Assembly: GCA_013151835.1 (NCBI GenBank)
Contig: JAADHK010000061.1
Span: forward strand, 1 to 55,853
From: Deltaproteobacteria bacterium
Lineage (GTDB): Bacteria > Desulfobacterota > Desulfobacteria > Desulfobacterales > Desulfosalsimonadaceae
Direction: 5' to 3'
DNA: 55,853 nucleotides
The notes beneath the pieces are model-generated. The model worked only from the letters and a program-made list of their open reading frames with translations, did no database searches and was not told where the DNA came from. Positions 1 to 9,005 of the stretch are shown here, piece after piece. The translations under genes were made by a program, and so were the position numbers. Position 1 is the stretch's first letter; the number at the start of each line of letters is the position of its first letter.

Positions 1-116
1 AGCTCCATATGCAAGGCGCGCGAGGTGGGAAAGGCGGAGGCGTACGTTTTGTACGTTGAGGCCTTTCCCGGCTTGCGCAACGCCGCAGATGGACTTTTTC
101 CGAGTCCGTTAAAATT
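1..116. repeat. Imperfect palindromic intergenic element, left end probably cut
   Basis: The stretch reads as a long imperfect inverted repeat. The left arm runs from TCCATATGCAAGGCGCGCG and the right arm from CTTGCGCAACGCCGCAGATGGA, with a short centre holding GTACGTTTTGTAC. The right end continues into GACTTTTTCCGAGTCC. The element at 35390-35517 has the same design: a TCCAT-type outer end, GC-rich arms and a TA-C-rich centre. It may extend left of the window. It codes for nothing convincing; an upstream extension of the next gene through it is open, but the ribosome site lies after it. Confidence 0.6.
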
Positions 117-132
117 AAAGAAGGAAAAACAG

Positions 133-861
133 ATGCCAGACATCTTATTGGTGGATGATGACCGGAATTTCAGGGATCTGCTCGTAACCGGCCTTAAAGA
201 TTTCTTCAATAAATTACATAAATCCGGTGCTTTGCCGCAGGAAGAAGAATTTAATCTTTTTACGGCCGAAAACGGAAAAGAAGCCATTGCGATATTGCAG
301 AAAAAAAAGATATCGCTTCTGGTGACGGACATTCAAATGCCGGAAATTAACGGCGTCGCATTACTAGGATACATGAATTCCAATCTTCCCGAGGTCCCCT
401 GCATCGCAATGACTGCCCACTCCATTCCCGCCATGAAAAGAGTCCTGATCAAGGATTTGCTGGACTACATCGAAAAACCCTTTAAGCCTGCAAAACTGGG
501 TAACATAATCCTTTCCGAACTTTCGAAAAATAAAGCGGAAATGGGGTTCCGAGGAATATCGGTTGCAAGCTTTCTCCAGATCGTTGCCATGGAAGAACAG
601 ACTTGCCTCCTGGTGATCGAAACCCCGGATGGACTTGAAGGTTCATTTTCTTTCAAAACCGGAGAGCTTTACGATGCTGTTTTCGGGGAGCTTAAAGGGA
701 TGGATGCGGCAATGAAGATGATCCCCATGCAAAGCGAAAAAATAAATATCCTTCCACTCCCCTCCACACGGTTAAAAAAACGGATTCAGGTGAAAAATCT
801 CATGGGCCTTATCATAGAGGCGATTGAGGCTGCGGATGAAACAAACAGCCTGGATGCATAG
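133..861 (+). CDS. Response regulator with receiver and PATAN/DUF4388-like domain
   Basis: A 242-residue protein. The receiver domain (about 1-125) starts MPDILLVDDD and has the phospho-acceptor Asp66 in VTDIQMPEING and a conserved Lys in the IEKPFKP loop. Residues about 145-235 look like the DUF4388/PATAN module (FLQIVAMEEQTCLLVIE, then SFSFKTGELYDAVFGELKG), which is common next to receivers in deltaproteobacteria and probably makes protein contacts; no DNA-binding domain is visible. ATG 133 is chosen over the open frame from 25 because AAGGA lies just before it and the upstream part is repeat sequence. It is convergent with the hybrid kinase at 867 and may take phosphate from one of the neighbouring kinases (inference). 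Confidence 0.85.
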   Translation: MPDILLVDDDRNFRDLLVTGLKDFFNKLHKSGALPQEEEFNLFTAENGKEAIAILQKKKISLLVTDIQMPEINGVALLGYMNSNLPEVPCIAMTAHSIPAMKRVLIKDLLDYIEKPFKPAKLGNIILSELSKNKAEMGFRGISVASFLQIVAMEEQTCLLVIETPDGLEGSFSFKTGELYDAVFGELKGMDAAMKMIPMQSEKINILPLPSTRLKKRIQVKNLMGLIIEAIEAADETNSLDA

Positions 862-866
862 CAGTC

Positions 867-2852
867 TCAAATGCCCGCAGGCCTGCTAATCACTTTTTCG
901 GCCGGGAGGTATTGCGCAAGCATTTCAAAAAGCGCCTCTTTTGTGACCGGTTTGTTCAAATGGTCATTGCATCCCGCATCAATACTTTTTTGCCGGTCTT
1001 CGGACAATGCAAAGGCGGACAGGGCAATGATCCGGGTGGACGGCAACCCCTTCGATTTTTCTATTTTCCTGATTTCGCGCGTGGCGGAATAACCATCCAT
1101 GACCGGCATCTGAAGATCCATGAGTATCAGGTCATATTTTTTGTCCGTGAATTTTTCAACCGCCTGGGCGCCGTTTTCGGCCATATCGAGTTCAAAGGGT
1201 GTATCCATAAGAAAGTGTAAAACAATCAGGCGGGTATATTTATAATCCTCAACCAGAAGTATCCGTGCGGGTTTTGTGAATTTAAAGGTGACATTGGGCG
1301 CCGCCTGGTTTTCACCTTCCTTGCAAGAAGGCGGGGCACTTGCGGTTTTACTTGCCTGAACATGTTCGAAACGGGTTGTAAAATAAAATGTAGAGCCCTT
1401 ATTTAATTGGCTTGTCACGGATATCCGGCCTCCCATGAGTTCCACAAGACGCCTGCATATGGCAAGGCCCAGGCCGGTACCGCCGAATTGGCGCGTGGTG
1501 GATGTATCGGCCTGAGTAAAACTCTTGAATATGATTTCCTGTTTGAACCCGGAAATCCCTATTCCGGTATCACTTACGGAAAAAAGGATATTATCTTTAT
1601 TGTCCTTTTCATATCCGCACGAAACGCTTATGTGTCCCTGGGTCGTGAACTTGACGGCATTGCTGACGAGATTAATCAGTACCTGCCGGATACGGGAAGG
1701 ATCGCCTTTCACGGCCAGGGGCAAATCAGGATCAATGCGCCGGTTTAGCGTAAGTCCTTTTTTACGGGCATTGACTTCGAATATGTTACAGACTTTTTCA
1801 ACAAGATTTTTTAAATTAAATTCAATGTTTTCCAGGTCAATTTTACCTGCCTCTATCTTTGAGATATCTATAATATCATTTACGATATTTAATAAATACT
1901 CACTGTTTACAGAAAGCATGTCCACGATTTGCCGCTGCTCTTTGGTCATTGAAGTTCCGGACAGTATTTCCGCAGCCCCGATCACCGCATTTAAAGGGGT
2001 TCGTATTTCGTGACTCATGTTGGCAAGAAACTCACTCTTGGCTCTGGTTGCGACTTCTGCGGCCATCTTGGCGCGGAACAATTCTTCCTCTATCTGTCTG
2101 CGCACGGTAACGTCACGTATATATTCTATGACCCCGGTAACTTGTCCGCTTTCAGGGCTTTTAATCGGATAGGCAAAGAGTTCGATCCATTTGGCATCGC
2201 AGCCGGGAGGAGCGGGCAGGATGGCTGATTCCGTTTCGCGGGATTCGATACAGCGCAGGCTGGGACTGTTTTTCAACGGTTCAGAGGCCCCAAAATAGCA
2301 CTCATGACTCTTTCGGCCCGTAACCGGTCCGCCGCCCGCGTATTTTTGCTCAACTACCGGATTGACAAACCGGATGGTGTGGTTTAAATCCGTCACGCTT
2401 ATGCCGTCCTGAATGGAATTAAATATTTCCTTAAGGAAATTCCGGCTCTCCAGAAGATCATTCATGGTGCGGGAAAGCCCGGTGACATCTTCAACGGAAA
2501 AAAGCGCGCCAAACCTTTTGTCCGGCTCAATGGTAATAGCTGAAACCGTAGTCTTGTGAATACGCGGTTCTCCATTGGGAAGTTTTACCGGGAAAATGTC
2601 CTTGTGAAGTCGGGAAGAAAATATAACAGGTATTCCGTCGTCAAACAGCGAGTTTAATCGATTTATACAAATCGGCCGGTCAAGGCCCGGACAAGTCATT
2701 GTAATGTTCTTCCCAAGCATTTCCTTTGCCGGCATGCCCGTCCATTCTTCCATGGTTTTGTTCCAGAAGATCACGGAAAAATCGCTTCTTATGACACAGA
2801 TGCTTATGGGGACCAGATCAAAAATAGAAAATCGCTGGTGATTTTTTTCCAA
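867..2852 (-). CDS. Hybrid sensor histidine kinase (PAS-PAS-HisKA-HATPase-REC)
   Basis: A 661-residue kinase without an evident membrane segment. There are two PAS domains (about 10-125 and 135-255). The second has the Cys pattern seen in many PAS kinases ([19 protein letters not shown]). The dimerisation/phosphotransfer box has His281 in [16 protein letters not shown]. The ATPase domain (about 375-495) has the N box [17 protein letters not shown] and [11 protein letters not shown]-terminal receiver (about 528-645) carries Asp578 in [13 protein letters not shown]. The start is TTG at 2852, preceded by AAGGAG. The kinase core is closely similar to those at 4922 and 9006, so the three are paralogues. 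It has no HPt of its own, so the free HPt at 4098 could complete its relay (inference). Confidence 0.92.
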   Translation of the reverse strand: MEKNHQRFSIFDLVPISICVIRSDFSVIFWNKTMEEWTGMPAKEMLGKNITMTCPGLDRPICINRLNSLFDDGIPVIFSSRLHKDIFPVKLPNGEPRIHKTTVSAITIEPDKRFGALFSVEDVTGLSRTMNDLLESRNFLKEIFNSIQDGISVTDLNHTIRFVNPVVEQKYAGGGPVTGRKSHECYFGASEPLKNSPSLRCIESRETESAILPAPPGCDAKWIELFAYPIKSPESGQVTGVIEYIRDVTVRRQIEEELFRAKMAAEVATRAKSEFLANMSHEIRTPLNAVIGAAEILSGTSMTKEQRQIVDMLSVNSEYLLNIVNDIIDISKIEAGKIDLENIEFNLKNLVEKVCNIFEVNARKKGLTLNRRIDPDLPLAVKGDPSRIRQVLINLVSNAVKFTTQGHISVSCGYEKDNKDNILFSVSDTGIGISGFKQEIIFKSFTQADTSTTRQFGGTGLGLAICRRLVELMGGRISVTSQLNKGSTFYFTTRFEHVQASKTASAPPSCKEGENQAAPNVTFKFTKPARILLVEDYKYTRLIVLHFLMDTPFELDMAENGAQAVEKFTDKKYDLILMDLQMPVMDGYSATREIRKIEKSKGLPSTRIIALSAFALSEDRQKSIDAGCNDHLNKPVTKEALFEMLAQYLPAEKVISRPAGI

Positions 2853-2877
2853 CTCGGCTCCTTATCACTATATGTAG

Positions 2878-2890
2878 TTACGAGTGCATC
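2878..2890. repeat. 13-bp copy of a repeat end sequence
   Basis: TTACGAGTGCATC in the gap between the kinase and cheC is identical to 52460-52472 and one base different from the copy at 52334-52346. It looks like the outer end of the palindromic element family in this window. Confidence 0.35.
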
Positions 2891-2899
2891 GACCTTATT

Positions 2900-3511
2900 C
2901 TACAGGTTTTTACGATATCGCTCGATCGCTTCCACCAGTTTCCGGAGCGAATCTATTCCAAGAAACATGATAATATCGCCCTCGATTTTGAGTTCAGCCA
3001 CTACAAAGTGGACGCAGGCGTGAAGAACTCCCTCGTGAGTGCCGGCAATGTCTCCACCGACAATGTTTTCAAAATTTCCCTGCATACAGCAGGGAATTGA
3101 AAATTTCATGCTCAAATTCAGCTCGTTGCTGATCGTGCCGATGATTGAGTTGATAACGATATTGCCCACCTCATTGAGGGTCTCGGCCCTCAGGGAATCC
3201 ATGTCGTCAAGCCGGGTTTCAACGCCCACGCCCAGGAGGGCATGAACCAGCTTACCGGCGCATTCATGGGAAAAAATAAGTTGCGCATCTCCATTAAAAT
3301 CGCCGTAAAAACTCATTTGAGCGGCAAATAATTCCTGGTTAAGATATTTGTTTAATGCGCGTTTAAGATCCGCCTCCCTGACAAGCGTGATAACCGGCGC
3401 ATTGAGTGTGATATGCGACTCAAGGAGACTATTGAGCATGGCCGCTCCTTTTCCCATGCCGATGTTGACGAGTTCGGAAATATCATCGAGATTTTCCTTT
3501 GAAATATGCAT
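2900..3511 (-). CDS. cheC: CheC-family CheY-P phosphatase
   Basis: A 203-residue protein of the CheC/CheX/FliY family, which removes phosphate from CheY-type receivers. Both active-site copies expected of CheC are visible: ELVNIGMGKGA near the N terminus (ExxN in the first helix) and LNEVGNIVINSI in the middle (ExxN), followed by a Pro in KFSIP. The start has a GGAG-type ribosome site. It lies just downstream of a stand-alone receiver (3557-3919), the natural substrate. No CheA, CheW, CheB or CheR gene is nearby, so it probably serves the local phosphorelay rather than a classic chemotaxis operon. Confidence 0.85.
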   Translation of the reverse strand: MHISKENLDDISELVNIGMGKGAAMLNSLLESHITLNAPVITLVREADLKRALNKYLNQELFAAQMSFYGDFNGDAQLIFSHECAGKLVHALLGVGVETRLDDMDSLRAETLNEVGNIVINSIIGTISNELNLSMKFSIPCCMQGNFENIVGGDIAGTHEGVLHACVHFVVAELKIEGDIIMFLGIDSLRKLVEAIERYRKNL

Positions 3512-3556
3512 TTGTGTGCTCCGTCGGGATTTAGGAGTATGTATAAATTTACCGCC

Positions 3557-3919
3557 CTATGGATTTAAGGAAAACGTATCAACGGCATCAAGCAGATCCA
3601 GCCTGTTCGGGGGCTTGTTTAAAAAGACACGAACACCCAGATCAATACATTCCTCCCGGGTGGTTTCCTGGATATCAGCCGTACAGATGATAACGGGAAT
3701 ATCAATTTGCATCTTATTCATGTGGCGCACAACATCCGTCCCGTTTAAATCCGGCATCAAAAGGTCTAAAACAATACACTCCGGATTTTCTTTTTTCATT
3801 TTAAGCAGACCTTCCCGCCCTCCTGAAGCTTCGATGACATCATGGCCCCTTGCTTCAAGTATGCTTCTTACTTTAAGGCGCATGAGCAACGAATCATCAA
3901 CTATAAGTATCCGGGCCAT
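3557..3919 (-). CDS. Stand-alone CheY-like receiver
   Basis: A 120-residue single-domain response regulator. It opens MARILIVDDSLLM (acidic pair for Mg2+), has Asp52 in IVLDLLMPDLNG, a Thr in VIICTAD and Lys in FLNKPP. No output domain follows. AGGAGT precedes the ATG. The gene sits 45 bp upstream of cheC on the same strand, suggesting co-transcription and a phosphatase-substrate pair. Confidence 0.9.
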   Translation of the reverse strand: MARILIVDDSLLMRLKVRSILEARGHDVIEASGGREGLLKMKKENPECIVLDLLMPDLNGTDVVRHMNKMQIDIPVIICTADIQETTREECIDLGVRVFLNKPPNRLDLLDAVDTFSLNP

Positions 3920-3935
3920 TTTCAGACTCCTGATC

Positions 3936-3983
3936 TTAAGGGTGCATTAATATTTAAATACAATATTGCTATTTTACCCTTAA
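3936..3983. promoter_or_regulatory. Inverted repeat in divergent intergenic region
   Basis: TTAAGGGT at 3936-3943 is repeated in inverse orientation as ACCCTTAA at 3976-3983. The 32 bp between them are very AT-rich. The region separates the leftward receiver-cheC pair from the rightward HPt gene, so it may hold divergent promoters or an operator. The role is inference. Confidence 0.3.
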
Positions 3984-4097
3984 TTCAAATAACATCAATA
4001 ACAATTCAGCGACTTTTTGTTGCCATTAAGGCTGGAAACGGATATTATCGACGATAATTCATTCGTAAAAAATCCCATATAAATCAGGTGAAATATT

Positions 4098-4445
4098 ATG
4101 CCGGACAATTCCGAAATCTTTGACCGTGAAGCGTTTTTAAACCGGATGATGGGAGATAAAACAATAGTAACTAAAATTATTTCAGGGGTGGCAAACGATA
4201 TGCCAACCATGTTTTTCGACCTGAAACAATCGATAAAAGCTAAAAACCCCAGGGAGGCCGGGCGCCATGCCCATACCATGAAGGGAGCGGCATTGAACCT
4301 GATCTGCCCCTTGTTTGCAAAAGCGGCCCTGGATGTGGAAAAGGCCGGGAAATCAGGAGATTTAGATGCCGTAATCCGCCTGCTCCCGCAAATGGAAAAC
4401 CAGTGGGAGAAACTCGCGCCTCAGCTCCGCAAGGCGTGCGAATAA
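4098..4445 (+). CDS. Free HPt (histidine phosphotransfer) protein
   Basis: A 115-residue protein with the HPt signature HAHTMKGAALNL; the first His of HTMKG is the expected phosphorylated residue. The rest is helical with no catalytic domain. AGGTGA precedes the ATG. It is the only stand-alone HPt here and lies between two receivers and three hybrid kinases, so it could pass phosphate from the HPt-less kinase at 867 to the free receivers (inference). It is convergent with the receiver at 4467, 21 bp away. Confidence 0.85.
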   Translation: MPDNSEIFDREAFLNRMMGDKTIVTKIISGVANDMPTMFFDLKQSIKAKNPREAGRHAHTMKGAALNLICPLFAKAALDVEKAGKSGDLDAVIRLLPQMENQWEKLAPQLRKACE

Positions 4446-4466
4446 TCGAAAAATCCCCGGCCTCCA

Positions 4467-4871
4467 TCAAGCCACCAGTGAATTAACCACATTGAGCAGT
4501 ACGCCGAGGTCAAACGATTTTTTAACAAAGGCGCAGCGATTGCTCAACATTTTATACATTTTCACAAGATGCTCATCCGATTCAACGCCTGATATAATGA
4601 CAAATTTCGCTTGTTTTACTTTTTGCGGGATAAAATATTTTTCTGTAATGGATAAAATTCGTAACAATGCAGTCCCGTCCATGCCGGGCATTAACTCATC
4701 GACTGCAATAACATCATAGGGAGCCTCATCGGATATTGCCGCACAGATTTTTTCAAAGGCATCAAAGGAATCGACCGCCGTATCACAATCATAAATATTT
4801 TTTAAATCAAACACGGCAATTTCCCGGCTCGAGCTCTCATCATCAACGATTAGTACTCTTTTCTTTTTCAT
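4467..4871 (-). CDS. Stand-alone receiver protein
   Basis: About 134 residues, a single receiver domain starting MKKKRVLIVDDESSS, with the acceptor Asp in VIAVDELMPGMDG and a conserved Lys in AFVKKSFD. The spacing before the acceptor is slightly longer than in CheY. A start four codons upstream (4883) is possible, but GGGGGA lies just before the ATG at 4871. It ends 21 bp from the HPt gene and is the next gene downstream of the large kinase at 4922. Confidence 0.85.
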   Translation of the reverse strand: MKKKRVLIVDDESSSREIAVFDLKNIYDCDTAVDSFDAFEKICAAISDEAPYDVIAVDELMPGMDGTALLRILSITEKYFIPQKVKQAKFVIISGVESDEHLVKMYKMLSNRCAFVKKSFDLGVLLNVVNSLVA

Positions 4872-4921
4872 TATATCCCCCATGCGAATTATGTTTATAA
4901 ATATATCCGATTTGCCACCGA

Positions 4922-7612
4922 TTACCGGTAGACGACTTTTACCTGATTAAGATAGTTTAAAAGCGCCTTTACTCCATTCTCGGCCATGCGCCTGTCTTCG
5001 TCCTTTGCTGCGGATTCAAGGGCTTTTCCTATTTCACTTATTTTGTTAAACCCGTACCCGCCACCCGAACCTTTTATATTATGCCCCATTTTTCTTATGC
5101 CATCATACCCACCTGTTTTCAACAGGGATTCCATGCTTGAAGCGTCCTTGCGAAGATCATCGAGATAGCGTGGAATCAGTTTTTCGTAAATTTGTTCGGC
5201 ATATACCACCGGGTCTCCGGATGCCTCTGACTCCCTTTCCGGGCCTTTTTCCACGGTATTGTGCTCTGTAAGACCGGTTTCGGCTTTTTCCATTGACAGA
5301 AATTTTGCAATGGTATCGATCAGGTTCTCCCTTTTTACGGGTTTATTCAGATGGGCGTCACATCCCGCTTCCCGGCTTTTGTCTCGTTCTTTTTTCAGGA
5401 CAAACGCGGACAGGGCGATGACCGGGGTCCGGCCCGCATCCCGGTTTTTTTCTATTTTTCTCATGGCGCGCGTGGCTGTATAACCGTCCATCACCGGCAT
5501 CTGCAGGTCCATTAAAACAAGATCGTATTGTTTGGCTTTAAACTTTTCCACCGCAACGGCCCCGTTTGATGCAAGGTCGATGTCAATGGGCAGTCCCTTT
5601 AGAAAATACGATATAATCTCTTGGTTATAAGGATAATCATCTACCAGCAGAATGCTTGCATGGTTTATAATCCCAGACAAACCAGTTTTGCCTGTGTTTA
5701 TTTTTTCATTCTCTTCAAGCCCCGGGTTCACATTCTCGGAAGAAACCATAACATGAGGAAATGTAAAATAAAATGTGCACCCCTGTCCGGGTACGCTCTC
5801 AACCCAGATCCGTCCACCCATCAATTCAACCAGGTGTTTGGAAATGGAAAGCCCGAGACCGGTTCCCCCGAATTTGCGGGTAGTTGACGTGTCCGCCTGG
5901 GAAAAGCTTTCAAAAATCGTTTCTCTTTTATCATCGTCCAGGCCGATGCCCGTATCGGCAACCGAGAAAAAAAATTCGGCCGTATCGGCCATAAACCAGC
6001 AGCCGACGGTTATATGCCCATGGTAAGTAAATTTTAAGGCATTGCCGATCAGGTTTATGAGCACCTGCTGGATACGGACGGGATCGCCCGCTGTTTGTTG
6101 TGGCAGATCTTGATCAATGCGGCGTTTAAGCTCGATCCCGCTTTTATGTGCGCTGCTTTCAAATGACGCGCATGTTTTTTCAATCAGGGAGGACACATTA
6201 AATTCAATATGCTCCAGGTCTATTTTTCCGGCCTCGATTTTGGAGATATCGATAATATCATTTATGATTTTTAAAAGAACGTCGCCGTTTGCGCGGAGCA
6301 TCTCCACGAGATTTCGGTTTTCACCGGCCAGCCCGCTTTGTTCGAGTATTTCCGTCGCACCCATCATCACATTGAGCGGCGTGCGGATTTCGTGGCTCAT
6401 ATTGGCTAGAAAAGCGCTCTTGGTTTTGTTGGCCGACTCGGCGGATTCTTTTGCCAGCTCAAGCTCCGCTTCTTTCTGCTTGAGCTCCGATACGTCCGCA
6501 ATTATCCCTCGCACAGCGCACGGTTTGGCGTCCAAGAGAATAGGGGTTGAATACATGATGACCGGGAATGTGGAGCCGTCCTTCTTTAGAGCGGTATACT
6601 CCGATTTATCCATATCCCAAGCCTTTACAAATCCGGTAAAGGCATCTGAAACCTTTTTTCGCTCATCTGTGGAGACAAGTTGAAAGATATAAATACCGCT
6701 CTTAAAGTCATCATTATTGTAGCCGAACCGGTAAAACAGCGCACGGTTTGCAAAGGTTAGAATGCCGTTTAAATCACACTCGAAAACGGCTTCAGGCAGC
6801 AGGTCCGTCATGTTCCTGAATTTTTCCTCGCTTTGTAGTACCTGTTCTTCAGCCTGTTTACGGGCTGTAATATTATTTAACGACAGGAGAACATAGTGAA
6901 TCCCCCTTAACATTAAAGGGCTTGCATTCACCTCAAGCCACCTGGTGGTCTCCTTTCCGTTAAAAAGGAATTGTTTGCGAATATTCATGTCGTGAATCGG
7001 TTTGCCGGTTTTAAAGACTGTTGTTATGATTTCCCGGAACAGACAATTTGCACAGACTTCGGATGTTCCACATCCCCCTGGCGAGTTTAGGGCATGGATA
7101 CAGCAGAGGCCGTTTCCAAAGGGGATATTCAGCATTTCCGGAAAATCCGAATCCAACATTTGCCCTGCGGCCCGGTTCGCCTCGGCAATTTTTATGTTCT
7201 CGTCAACCAGTACCATCGATATCTTGACCGAATCAAAAACAGTCCGTAAGTTTTCTCTTTCCTTTTCAATTATAAGCGCCTTTGCGTCGGCGTCCTTCGC
7301 CATTATCAGGGCGGCCTGTTGGCTGCTTTCCAGCTCGGCGGCTCGGTTTTTCAGCATCTCAAAGGCTTCTTTGCTTTCAAGGCGCAGTTTATCAATGCTT
7401 AATAATTGTCCATGGACATATTTAGCCGTCTTTTTTGAAATAAAGAAAAGCGCCAAAAAGATCAGGATCAGCCCGGCTGCCGGCAGCGCGCCGATTTTTT
7501 CATTATACACCAGGCTATAATCGGATACAAGGATCAGGCCGAGCAGGATAAATATGTAAATTATTATTATATTACGCCGTACCAGACGGCTGACGTCTTG
7601 TTCTTTTTTCAT
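4922..7612 (-). CDS. Membrane hybrid histidine kinase (TM-PAS-PAS-HisKA-HATPase-REC-HPt)
   Basis: An 896-residue sensor. Two hydrophobic helices (about 14-31 and 44-60) are followed by a coiled-coil stretch (about 75-120). The first PAS domain (about 122-250) has a Cys cluster: C170, C171, C181, C187 and C190. A second PAS follows (265-380). His407 is in [15 protein letters not shown], then come the ATPase domain and a receiver with [20 protein letters not shown]-terminal HPt has His844 in GHNIKGSGGGYGF. It therefore holds a complete His-Asp-His relay and needs only an external receiver, such as the one at 4467. The Cys cluster could sense redox state or metal (inference). Confidence 0.93.
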   Translation of the reverse strand: MKKEQDVSRLVRRNIIIIYIFILLGLILVSDYSLVYNEKIGALPAAGLILIFLALFFISKKTAKYVHGQLLSIDKLRLESKEAFEMLKNRAAELESSQQAALIMAKDADAKALIIEKERENLRTVFDSVKISMVLVDENIKIAEANRAAGQMLDSDFPEMLNIPFGNGLCCIHALNSPGGCGTSEVCANCLFREIITTVFKTGKPIHDMNIRKQFLFNGKETTRWLEVNASPLMLRGIHYVLLSLNNITARKQAEEQVLQSEEKFRNMTDLLPEAVFECDLNGILTFANRALFYRFGYNNDDFKSGIYIFQLVSTDERKKVSDAFTGFVKAWDMDKSEYTALKKDGSTFPVIMYSTPILLDAKPCAVRGIIADVSELKQKEAELELAKESAESANKTKSAFLANMSHEIRTPLNVMMGATEILEQSGLAGENRNLVEMLRANGDVLLKIINDIIDISKIEAGKIDLEHIEFNVSSLIEKTCASFESSAHKSGIELKRRIDQDLPQQTAGDPVRIQQVLINLIGNALKFTYHGHITVGCWFMADTAEFFFSVADTGIGLDDDKRETIFESFSQADTSTTRKFGGTGLGLSISKHLVELMGGRIWVESVPGQGCTFYFTFPHVMVSSENVNPGLEENEKINTGKTGLSGIINHASILLVDDYPYNQEIISYFLKGLPIDIDLASNGAVAVEKFKAKQYDLVLMDLQMPVMDGYTATRAMRKIEKNRDAGRTPVIALSAFVLKKERDKSREAGCDAHLNKPVKRENLIDTIAKFLSMEKAETGLTEHNTVEKGPERESEASGDPVVYAEQIYEKLIPRYLDDLRKDASSMESLLKTGGYDGIRKMGHNIKGSGGGYGFNKISEIGKALESAAKDEDRRMAENGVKALLNYLNQVKVVYR

Positions 7613-7627
7613 GTTCAGGACCTGTTC

Positions 7628-7940
7628 TTAGATGGGAATATTAATTTGAAAAAGCACACCTTTTCCGGACGTGATGCCAAGGCCGAGGGGCGTGTTGATT
7701 TCATGGGTGGCCCCGGCCACAAGTTTTCCCAGGGCCGCCATTTATTTATCTCATTTTTCAATGCCAGGATCGAGCGGATCCTGGCAAGAAGCTTGCCTTT
7801 TTTTCTTTATCCATGCCCAGGCACCCGAAGGCTTCACGGGCACCTGGTGCAAACAAGAGGTCCAAAAAGCCGGCCATGGCCAAAATCTGACTCAATTGAG
7901 CATGGATATGCGGGGAATCATCTGCGATAAGAATGCTCAT
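7628..7940 (-). pseudogene. Remnant of a receiver-histidine kinase gene with internal deletions
   Basis: On the minus strand, 7940-7758 encodes about 45 residues of a receiver N terminus (MSILIADDSPHIHAQLSQIL), close to the start of the diguanylate cyclase just upstream, then runs into nonsense and a stop. From 7741 a 37-codon frame encodes a kinase H-box (MAALGKLVAGATHEINTPLG) joined directly to what looks like the end of an ATPase domain (GKGVLFQINIPI), with the catalytic core missing. The simplest reading is a dead receiver-kinase gene that lost most of the receiver and ATPase domain. Confidence 0.75.
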
Positions 7941-7958
7941 TTGTTTCCCCTGATCCCC

Positions 7959-8966
7959 TCATGAGTCCGGTGAGATTTCAACCCTGTTACGCCCCTTGGA
8001 TTTTGCCGAATACAGGGCCTTGTCCGCAAATCCGATCAAAGCGTCAAATTCCTTATTCCGATCCGGTGTCATCGCTGCGACACCGATACTGATCGTGACG
8101 TATTTATTGACCTGCGAGCTTTCGTGGGGAATCCTCAGGCCGGCCACGTTTTCCTGCATTGCCCTGGCCACTTCAAAGGCGCCGTCTTTGTCCGTATCGG
8201 GAAGCAGTGCGATAAATTCTTCGCCGCCGTATCGCGCAACAATATCCAATGGGCGCTTTATAGCATCTTTTAATGCCGTTGCGATGAGCTTAAGGCAGGT
8301 GTCTCCTCGTTGATGTCCATAAGTATCATTATAATTCTTGAAAAAATCGATATCCACCATGCTTGCCGAAATCGTCCGGGATAAGCGGACCGCGCCGTTC
8401 CATTCTCTTTTGATAAATTCGTCAAAATAACGGCGGCTCGCAATGCCGGTCAGGCCGTCGATATCTATTGCGTGCTGCAGGCTCTCATTTGCCGCCTGGA
8501 GTTTAATGGTCGTCTCTTCAAGCTGTTTTGTCATGCCCAGGAGTTCATGTTCACGAGCTCTGCGAATGGCCGTTTCCTGCCTCAGGTTTAAATGCAGGTT
8601 TACCCGGGCGATTAATTCAACGGATTGCATGGGCTTTTTAATATAATCGTTTGCGCCCGCCTCGAAAGCGGCCTTAAGGCTTTCAGAGCTTGAATCGCCG
8701 GTCACCATGATGATGGGGATGTCCCGGGAATCCGGATGCGCCTTGATCCTGCGACAGGCCTCAATACCGTTGGTTCCGGGCATGATGATATCCATTAGGA
8801 TTAGTTCTATCCCGGTGTAAATATTACCCGCGCCGCTTAACCCCAGATAATGAAACGCTTCCTCGGTGCTTTGCGCGAAAAGAATCCCGGCAAATCCGCC
8901 GGCCTCAAGAATCGCTTTTAGCTGGATGCGCATATGGGGTGTGTCGTCGACAACTAGTATAGTCAT
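7959..8966 (-). CDS. Receiver-GGDEF diguanylate cyclase (PleD/WspR-like)
   Basis: A 335-residue response regulator that should make cyclic di-GMP from two GTP. The receiver (1-125) has Asp59 in LILMDIIMPGTNG and Lys in DYIKKPMQ. A coiled coil follows (about 130-165), then the GGDEF domain with an intact active site RYGGEEF. The inhibitory I-site RPLD lies five residues before GGEEF, so product inhibition is expected. AAGGAT precedes the ATG. It lies 39 bp downstream of the large kinase at 9006, probably in the same transcript, which suggests that kinase or its relay controls c-di-GMP output. Confidence 0.93.
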   Translation of the reverse strand: MTILVVDDTPHMRIQLKAILEAGGFAGILFAQSTEEAFHYLGLSGAGNIYTGIELILMDIIMPGTNGIEACRRIKAHPDSRDIPIIMVTGDSSSESLKAAFEAGANDYIKKPMQSVELIARVNLHLNLRQETAIRRAREHELLGMTKQLEETTIKLQAANESLQHAIDIDGLTGIASRRYFDEFIKREWNGAVRLSRTISASMVDIDFFKNYNDTYGHQRGDTCLKLIATALKDAIKRPLDIVARYGGEEFIALLPDTDKDGAFEVARAMQENVAGLRIPHESSQVNKYVTISIGVAAMTPDRNKEFDALIGFADKALYSAKSKGRNRVEISPDS

Positions 8967-9005
8967 GTTTTATCCTTGTACATATTGATTGGTTACCCGT
9001 ATAGC

